The notes beneath the pieces are model-generated. The model ran no database searches. It was given only the letters and a program-made list of their open reading frames with translations, and had not been told where the DNA came from. Below, piece after piece: positions 58,457 to 64,000 of a DNA stretch of 64,000 nt. How positions within the stretch are numbered: position 1 is the stretch's first letter; each line of letters begins with the position of its first letter. Where the stretch lies: assembly GCA_035935115.1 (NCBI GenBank), contig DASYXK010000015.1, positions 1 to 64,000 on the forward strand, read 5' to 3'. The position numbers were made by a program, and so were the translations under genes. The DNA is from TA-20 sp035935115 (GTDB lineage Archaea > Thermoproteota > Nitrososphaeria > Nitrososphaerales > Nitrosopumilaceae).

Positions 58457-58540
58457 TCTGCCTCATAGAGAATAGAATTCATAATTTTTTATTTGAATTC
58501 TGTACAGAATTTATATACAGAGGATACCAAATTTTCCAAA

Positions 58541-59362
58541 ATGGCAAGTGGTTCAGCAGTTTTGGATTCTGATTTCAGATATACTGATAGAAAAGGTAAT
58601 CTTTTGAGAACTAGAACAGAGCTTTCTATTGCAGAAATGCTCTCCTTTCTAGATGTAAAATATGAATATGATTATAAACTATCTCTTAAAGACGGAAAAA
58701 ATATTTCTATAGATTTTAAGACTGAAAAAGGTTTCATTGAGGTAATAGATAGCGATAAAGACATTATAAAATACAAAGAGTTGAAAAATAATTTCCCAGA
58801 TAAGAAAATAATTGCCATGGGCCATCCAAATTATGCAGCAAGGATAAAAGAACTCGACGATGTTATACTATACAAAACAAAAGAAGTTCAAACAGGATCC
58901 ATATTCATGGAGGATCCATCATTTGCGTTTGATTATGCACATATTCTTCCCCTAGTTGAGAAATGTTCCATACTTCATGGTCACACATCTTCTGTAATGG
59001 TTGAGCTAGTGGGTGAAATGAAAAACAATCTCCTCATTGATTTTGGAGAAGCAAAAAAAATCATAAAAGAAATAATTTCTATTTTAGATCATAAATTTTT
59101 CATAAATGAAAAATATCTAGTAAAAGAGGACAGCCTACACTACAAAATTGCATTTGATGGTCCAAAAGGTATGTTTGATTTACAGGTTCCAAAAAATACA
59201 ACATATCTGCTTGAAGGCGAAGCAACAGTAGAAAATCTCTCTACAGAAATAATTAAGCTCCTAATACCAAAAATGCCAGAAAATATTGAGGCGGTAGGTG
59301 TCTATATCTATGAAGGATATAACAAAGGAGCTCATATTTTATCACACATATCAAAATCCTGA
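58541..59362 (+). CDS. QueD/PTPS-like enzyme with N-terminal nuclease-like domain
   Basis: The 273-residue protein starts at ATG 58541, about 25 bases after a TTTATATAC box. Its C-terminal half matches 6-pyruvoyl/6-carboxy-tetrahydropterin synthase: FDYAHILPLVEKCSILHGHTS with zinc ligands H134, H146, H148 and catalytic C142. The N-terminal 125 residues (RTRTELSIAEMLSFLDVKYEYDY, then a strand with D58 and F-E-V-I) resemble a PD-(D/E)XK nuclease fold with the final Lys replaced. It is likely an archaeosine or pterin pathway enzyme; the fused domain's role is unknown. A TTG start at 58493 is possible. Confidence 0.78.
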   Translation: MASGSAVLDSDFRYTDRKGNLLRTRTELSIAEMLSFLDVKYEYDYKLSLKDGKNISIDFKTEKGFIEVIDSDKDIIKYKELKNNFPDKKIIAMGHPNYAARIKELDDVILYKTKEVQTGSIFMEDPSFAFDYAHILPLVEKCSILHGHTSSVMVELVGEMKNNLLIDFGEAKKIIKEIISILDHKFFINEKYLVKEDSLHYKIAFDGPKGMFDLQVPKNTTYLLEGEATVENLSTEIIKLLIPKMPENIEAVGVYIYEGYNKGAHILSHISKS

Positions 59363-59363
59363 C

Positions 59364-61679
59364 ATGGAACCTAAGATCAAAGAGACCGCATGGAATCCAG
59401 AGATTGAAAAAGATATTCTAAAACAATGGCAGGATTCTCACCTTTATGATTTTCATGCAGAGGGAGACATTTTCGTAATAGACACACCGCCTCCATATCC
59501 ATCTGGAAGACCATGGCACATAGGTGCTGCAGCTCATTATGCACAGATAGATATGATTGCAAGGACGGCAAGAATGACAGGCAAGAATGTCCTTTTTCCA
59601 ATTGGGATAGATAGAAACGGCTTGCCTGTTGAAATGTATACAGAAAAAAAATACAACATAAGAATGCGGGAAACTGACAGAGCCGAATTTTTGAAGATGT
59701 GCTCAAATGCATTAGATGATCTTGAAGCAGAAATGATAGAGATAATGACAAGCCTTGGACTAAGTGGAGACTTTTCTAATTATTATAGAACTGATTCAAA
59801 AGAATATCGTACTCTTACACAATCAACATTCATTGATCTTTGGAAAAAAGGTGTGATATATCTAGCAAATAGACCAACCAATTATGACTGGGTTACCGGT
59901 ACGACAATTGCAGATGCAGAGATAACTTACTTAGAAATTCCAACAAAGTTAGTGTATATGAAATTTAAAATAAAAGAAGATGATGAAATCATACAGGTTG
60001 CAAGTACAAGACCAGAGCTTTTGTGTGCTTGTCAAACCATAATTGTCAATCCAGAGGATAGGAGATATTCAGATATTGTTGGTAAGAAAGCCATAATTCC
60101 TTTATTTAACAGAGAAGTTGAGATCAGAACACACCCATCTGCAGAAAAAGAATTTGGGTCAGGAACTGTTATGGTTTGTAGTTATGGTGACCAAAATGAT
60201 GTTGCACTTTTTAGAGAACTAAAGTTACAAGAAATAGTTGCAATTGGAAAGGACGGTAGAATGACAGAGACAGCAGGACCATATTCTGGATTAAAAGTAA
60301 AACAGGCTAGAGAGAAAATAATTGAAGATTTACAAAATCAGGGATTTGTAGAAAAAATAGACAACATCAATCACCGCACTCCTGTTTCTGAAAGAAGCAA
60401 AGTTCCTATCGAGATAATACCTTTGGAAGAATATTACCTCAAACAAATGGATGCAGTTCCAAAAATTCGAGAAATAGGTTCAAAAATCACATTTCATCCA
60501 CCGATGCATAAACAAATTCTCATGAATTGGCTAGATTCAATTTCAATAGATTGGCCAATTTCAAGAAGAAGATACTATGGTACTGAGATTCCTATATGGT
60601 ATTGTGCAAAATGTTCTGATCCTCACGTACCAGAACCTGGAAGATACTATCAACCATGGAAAGATCCTTCACCAATACCAAAATGTACAAAATGTGATTC
60701 AAGTGATTTCATTGGAGAAGACAGAACATTTGACACGTGGATGGACTCTAGTGTATCACCACTCTTTGTTTCAAAATATAAACAAGATGACGAATTTTTT
60801 AAAAAGACATATCCTGCAACTCTAAGACCACAATCAAAAGATATTGTTCGAACTTGGCTCTATTATACCATATTAAGATGCGAACAACTTACTGGCAAAG
60901 CACCATGGTCTGATGCATGGATAATGGGATATGGTGTAGATGAACACGGAACAAAAATGAGTAAAAGCAAAGGAAATGTTGTTGACCCTTTGCCAGTTAT
61001 ACAAAAATTTGGAGCAGACACTTTTAGATTCTGGAGTGCAAGTGAAATTAATCTGGGATATGATTTTAGATGTTCGGAACAAAAAATTGAAACAACAAAA
61101 AAATTTCTCAGTAAACTTTGGAATATCTCCAGATTCCTTTCTGGTTTTTCAGTTTTGAAATCAGGAAAGCCCAGTCCTGCTGACAGCTGGATTCTATCTG
61201 AGCTAGACAAATTAATAATAGAATGCAAAAAAGGCTATAGTGAATACAACTTTTTCATTCCTGCTACTGCAATACGAGAATTTACTTGGAATCTTTTTGC
61301 AGCACATTATATAGAAATGACAAAGGGACGTGCGTACGGGACTGGTTTTTCAGATGAAGAGCGAGACGGTGCTATATTCACACTTCACAAGGTACTTTCT
61401 ACAGTTTTGCTTTTGCTTGCTCCAATTACTCCTTTTATCACAGATTATCTATGGCAAAACCTCTATTCTGATAAAACCATACACAATGAAAAATTTGTCA
61501 AAGAAGAAGATTATGAAGATTGGACAACTTTCACAAAGGAAATTTTAGAATTTAATTCAAACATATGGAATAAGAAAAAAGAGGCAGGTTTATCCCTAAA
61601 GGATTCAATCAACATACAGATTCCTACCAACCTAGCACCATTTGCAAAAGATTTGCAAGTCATGCATAATCTAAAATAA
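59364..61679 (+). CDS. valS: Valyl-tRNA synthetase
   Basis: The 771-residue class I synthetase has TPPPYPSGRPWHIGAAAHY (HIGH motif), an editing domain with ASTRPELLCACQTIIVNPED, a zinc knuckle CAKC...CTKC, and TKMSKSKGNVVDP (KMSKS). An anticodon-binding helical domain follows. It charges tRNA-Val and removes threonine. The start ATG 59364 lies just after the QueD stop (TGAC-ATG). The length is slightly short for ValS but all domains are present. Confidence 0.95.
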   Translation: MEPKIKETAWNPEIEKDILKQWQDSHLYDFHAEGDIFVIDTPPPYPSGRPWHIGAAAHYAQIDMIARTARMTGKNVLFPIGIDRNGLPVEMYTEKKYNIRMRETDRAEFLKMCSNALDDLEAEMIEIMTSLGLSGDFSNYYRTDSKEYRTLTQSTFIDLWKKGVIYLANRPTNYDWVTGTTIADAEITYLEIPTKLVYMKFKIKEDDEIIQVASTRPELLCACQTIIVNPEDRRYSDIVGKKAIIPLFNREVEIRTHPSAEKEFGSGTVMVCSYGDQNDVALFRELKLQEIVAIGKDGRMTETAGPYSGLKVKQAREKIIEDLQNQGFVEKIDNINHRTPVSERSKVPIEIIPLEEYYLKQMDAVPKIREIGSKITFHPPMHKQILMNWLDSISIDWPISRRRYYGTEIPIWYCAKCSDPHVPEPGRYYQPWKDPSPIPKCTKCDSSDFIGEDRTFDTWMDSSVSPLFVSKYKQDDEFFKKTYPATLRPQSKDIVRTWLYYTILRCEQLTGKAPWSDAWIMGYGVDEHGTKMSKSKGNVVDPLPVIQKFGADTFRFWSASEINLGYDFRCSEQKIETTKKFLSKLWNISRFLSGFSVLKSGKPSPADSWILSELDKLIIECKKGYSEYNFFIPATAIREFTWNLFAAHYIEMTKGRAYGTGFSDEERDGAIFTLHKVLSTVLLLLAPITPFITDYLWQNLYSDKTIHNEKFVKEEDYEDWTTFTKEILEFNSNIWNKKKEAGLSLKDSINIQIPTNLAPFAKDLQVMHNLK

Positions 61680-61702
61680 TATTTTAAGATACTTCAAAGA
61701 CT

Positions 61703-62626
61703 TTACAAACCAAAACTTTGATGCTCTTGTTTCTCCTTTACATTCTCTTGTCTGTTTATCAAGTAGATTCCGCTTAACATTATTGCAATTGCGATTATTT
61801 GATAAATGCTTATTTGTTCATGTAAAAATGTAAATGCAAAGACAATACCAAATACAGATGACAAAGAAAATATTGTGATTGTTCTGATAGTACCAATTCT
61901 TTTTAGACCTTGTAAGAAAAAGTAAAGCGATCCACCAAAGCCTATAACACTTATGAGTATAATATACGGTATCTGTATTGGATTAATTTCCAGATTTACA
62001 TGTAACAAAAATGTCACACCAAGTAATATTGCACCACCAATAGCGGATTTTAATTGTACAAGCTTTGCGGTATCTATCTTGGTTGATAGAATTCTACTTA
62101 GATTATTATCCAAAGACCACAACAAAGTTGCTCCAAGAATAAGAAAATGCCCTGTATTTAGCTGTAATAATGAACCTGAAAATTGAAAGTTAGTTGTGAT
62201 AATAGTCACTCCAAACAATACTAACCCTATTGCAACAAAGCCAATCGGTCTTAGTTTTTCTTTAAAGAACAGTAATGCTAGAAGTACTGTGAATACAATC
62301 TCGGCATTTGATAAAAGCGATGTATCTGAGGCAGTGGTTTGGTTCAACCCTACAAAGTACAAATACGGGGCTATTGCAGCACCACAAATAGCTACCGTTA
62401 TCAATAATCCATAGTCTTTTTTTTGAAATTGTATCTTCGCCCTTTTTGCCAATGGTGTAAACGTGAGCGCTGTTATGAGATAAGCCATTGAAGAAAGTAG
62501 CAAAATATTGATGTCAGATGTTATTGGTTTTGCAATGGTAGGAACCGATCCAAAAAGTGCAGATGCCAACAATACAGATCCATAGCCTAACATTACAGAT
62601 CTGCCATTCTTCTTTAACATGTCCAA
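61703..62626 (-). CDS. EamA-type DMT transporter
   Basis: The 307-residue membrane protein has ten hydrophobic helices in two EamA repeats (first about 12-140, second about 155-290), with conserved FGSVPTIAKPI and SDTSLLSNAEIVFTVLLALLFFKEK. It belongs to the drug/metabolite transporter superfamily; the substrate is unknown. It converges on ValS. Confidence 0.9.
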   Translation of the reverse strand: MDMLKKNGRSVMLGYGSVLLASALFGSVPTIAKPITSDINILLLSSMAYLITALTFTPLAKRAKIQFQKKDYGLLITVAICGAAIAPYLYFVGLNQTTASDTSLLSNAEIVFTVLLALLFFKEKLRPIGFVAIGLVLFGVTIITTNFQFSGSLLQLNTGHFLILGATLLWSLDNNLSRILSTKIDTAKLVQLKSAIGGAILLGVTFLLHVNLEINPIQIPYIILISVIGFGGSLYFFLQGLKRIGTIRTITIFSLSSVFGIVFAFTFLHEQISIYQIIAIAIMLSGIYLINRQENVKEKQEHQSFGL

Positions 62627-62691
62627 TGATTTTATACAATTTTTGTTTTAAATAAATGTCATTATTAAAAAAGCAATTACCCAGTATTCTC

Positions 62692-62871
62692 TTATGTCAG
62701 GGGCTTGAATCTGATCTTCATTTTCTCTAGCTTCATTCTCTTTCTTTCTATTATTACATAATAGTTGATAATTTCAAGAATCTTTTCTTCTATTGTTAGA
62801 TTATGCCCATTAGACGCTTTTAGAAAATCTAGATAATCTTTTTCGCTTATCTTTATTCGAATTTCACGCAA
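62692..62871 (-). CDS. 59-residue basic helical protein, possible RHH-like regulator
   Basis: The frame starts at TTG 62871 with REIRIKISEKDYLDFLKA. A middle helix LTIEEKILEIINYYVIIE and a Lys-rich end (KRMKLEKMKIRFK) follow. A strand plus two helices resemble a ribbon-helix-helix or small DNA-binding protein. It lies upstream of the EamA gene on the same strand and is divergent from the quinone-reductase-like gene. Too short for typical ORF calling. Confidence 0.5.
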   Translation of the reverse strand: MREIRIKISEKDYLDFLKASNGHNLTIEEKILEIINYYVIIERKRMKLEKMKIRFKPLT

Positions 62872-63018
62872 GAAAACAGAATCAAATATTCATAGATAAA
62901 ATTTGATCATTGTAAAATTAGCTAATCAAGGGTTAAGGAATATAACAAGAATTGAACAATGACAAAAATTTGCAATATTGTGCGTTCTTTAAATAGTTAT
63001 TTTGTACACAACTTACCA

Positions 63019-64000
63019 TTGAAGGCAGTTGTCATTAGGAAACACGGTGGTCCTGATGTATTATCCTATGAAGAGGTAAAGAATCCTGCACCGAAAAAAG
63101 GTCACATAATTGTTAAAGTAAATTATTGTGCGGTAAATCACCTAGACATATGGGTTAGAAATGGGTTACCGGGGAAAAAAGTTTCATTTCCACACATTTT
63201 AGGTTGTGATGTTTGCGGTACTTTGATAGACGATTCTGGAAGTTTCAAAAAAAATGAAAAGGTAGTGGTATATCCTGCAGTAGAAAGCGGCGTCCCAAGA
63301 GTTTCATATTCAATTATCGGTGGATTTGGTATGTACCAAGGAGGATATGCGGAATTTATTCAAGTTCCACAGCAAAATATAGTCAAAAAACCGTCTTGGT
63401 TTTCAGATGAAGAAGCTTGTGCACTCAATGTATCCTATCTAACCGCATGGAATATGCTGGAAAGGTCAAATTGTAAAAAAAATGATATCATGTTAATTTG
63501 GGGTGCAAATAGTGGAGTAGGTTCTGCTGCAATACTTTTGGCAAAAGCAAAAGAAATTCAAGTAATCACAGTTGCATCAGATATGAAAAAAATAAACCAA
63601 GCAAAAAAGTTAGGTGCAGATCATATCATAGATAGAAGTAAATCAGATATTAGTAGCGAGGTTCTAAAATACACAAAAAATGAAGGCGTAGATGCTGTAA
63701 TAGATCATGTAGGTGCAAAGACATGGCCAATTAGTCTTAATGTACTAAAAGTAAGTGGAAAGATGTTGACGTGCGGAACAACAACTGGATCAGAAGCTAC
63801 CATAAACATACGTGAATTTTATAGTAAAGAAGCACACATTATTGGAGCTTATCTTGGAACAAAATCCCAGCTTGTTTCACTTCATAAATTTATGAAATTA
63901 AAAAAAATAAAACCTCTTATCGATAGTATCTATAAATTGAAAGATGTAAGGCAGGCACATGAAAAGATGGAACAGAGCAATCAGTTTGGCAAAATCATTC
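63019..64000 (+). CDS. Quinone-reductase/zinc-type alcohol dehydrogenase family protein (cut by window edge)
   Basis: The frame from TTG 63019 begins with KAVVIRKHGGPDVLSYEEVK and has CAVNHLDIWVRNGLP, ILGCDVCG, a cofactor loop WGANSGVGSAAILLAKA and VDAVIDHVGAKTW. About 327 residues are present; the C-terminus lies beyond the window. It belongs to the medium-chain dehydrogenase group without full structural-zinc cysteines, suggesting NADPH:quinone or enoyl reductase activity. A TTTAAATAG box about 25 bases upstream supports the TTG; an in-frame ATG at 62959 is less likely. Confidence 0.87.
   Translation, partial: MKAVVIRKHGGPDVLSYEEVKNPAPKKGHIIVKVNYCAVNHLDIWVRNGLPGKKVSFPHILGCDVCGTLIDDSGSFKKNEKVVVYPAVESGVPRVSYSIIGGFGMYQGGYAEFIQVPQQNIVKKPSWFSDEEACALNVSYLTAWNMLERSNCKKNDIMLIWGANSGVGSAAILLAKAKEIQVITVASDMKKINQAKKLGADHIIDRSKSDISSEVLKYTKNEGVDAVIDHVGAKTWPISLNVLKVSGKMLTCGTTTGSEATINIREFYSKEAHIIGAYLGTKSQLVSLHKFMKLKKIKPLIDSIYKLKDVRQAHEKMEQSNQFGKII

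Noticed and set aside
1..64000. CRISPR arrays, insertion sequences or inteins
   Set aside because: No regularly spaced repeats, transposase genes or intein splicing motifs were seen. RadA, RtcB and the topoisomerase subunits are uninterrupted.

Overview
The window is a gene-dense, AT-rich stretch of an archaeal chromosome. Archaeal marks are DNA topoisomerase VI A and B, RadA, a histone, aIF1A and aIF2-beta, RNA polymerase subunit F, TFE-beta (Rpc34-like), Nop5 with fibrillarin, RtcB, RIO1, and ribosomal proteins L21e, S30e, S17e and S11. A TFE-beta with a four-cysteine cluster, a PEF-type C-terminal surface sorting signal, and several small protein families I associate with ammonia-oxidising archaea point to Nitrososphaerota (Thaumarchaeota), probably the Nitrosopumilus/Nitrosotenuis/Nitrosotalea side. 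That placement is inference from gene content; no search was run. Many genes start with TTG or GTG about 25 bases after a TATA box, as expected for leaderless mRNAs. Genes inside operons often have a GGAG or GGTGA Shine-Dalgarno.

Layout. 1-1.3 kb: two cell-surface genes. 1.3-3.2 kb: a small accessory module (ribbon-helix-helix protein divergent from a nucleotidyltransferase/HEPN pair with palindromic operators) beside tRNA-Ser. 3.3-5.7 kb: phosphoesterase, isocitrate/isopropylmalate-type dehydrogenase, MsrA. 5.8-9.4 kb: L21e, RpoF, DUF655, KsgA, HemK2 and RadA, all on the minus strand. 9.4-10.6 kb: sparse region with tiny zinc proteins. 10.6-14.3 kb: S30e, a radical SAM protein and PyrD/PyrK. 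14.4-19.4 kb: RNA machinery (Nop5, fibrillarin, RNase HII, Trm1, FtsJ/RlmE, TFE-beta). 19.4-24.3 kb: secreted proteins and an OLD-type ATPase. 24.4-27.4 kb: adenine/methylthioadenosine salvage, small regulators, UbiX. 27.5-33.6 kb: membrane-anchored Hsp20-like protein, then a long minus-strand information-processing operon (Top6A, Top6B, KH, RIO1, aIF1A, DUF424, aIF2-beta). 33.8-39.3 kb: DUF373 and UppS, Nudix, PyrF, PurA. 39.3-45.2 kb: small zinc proteins, a membrane protein with a winged-helix partner, the tRNA-modification group (Sua5, THUMP/Tan1, ubiquitin-like-Cgi121 fusion), S17e, TatD, histone, tRNA-Cys. 45.2-48.9 kb: AIPR-type defence gene, a candidate structured RNA, small proteins, tRNA-Thr. 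49-54.5 kb: GlmM/PMM, ThiL, S11, PDCD5, RtcB. 54.5-64 kb: UspA, PurB, asparagine-synthase-like protein, pterin dehydratase, a nuclease-like-QueD fusion, ValS, an EamA transporter, and an edge-truncated quinone-reductase-like dehydrogenase.

Most of the window is core housekeeping. The most unusual item is a protein joining a MoaD/ThiS/SAMP-like ubiquitin fold, with an internal Gly-Gly where such proteins normally end, to the KEOPS subunit Cgi121; it converges on Sua5 and Tan1. Others are a PD-(D/E)XK-like domain fused to QueD, an apparent AUC start for UppS, a YggX-like domain with a zinc cluster, an Hsp20-like domain on a two-helix membrane anchor, and the HEPN/MNT/RHH module with nested palindromes.
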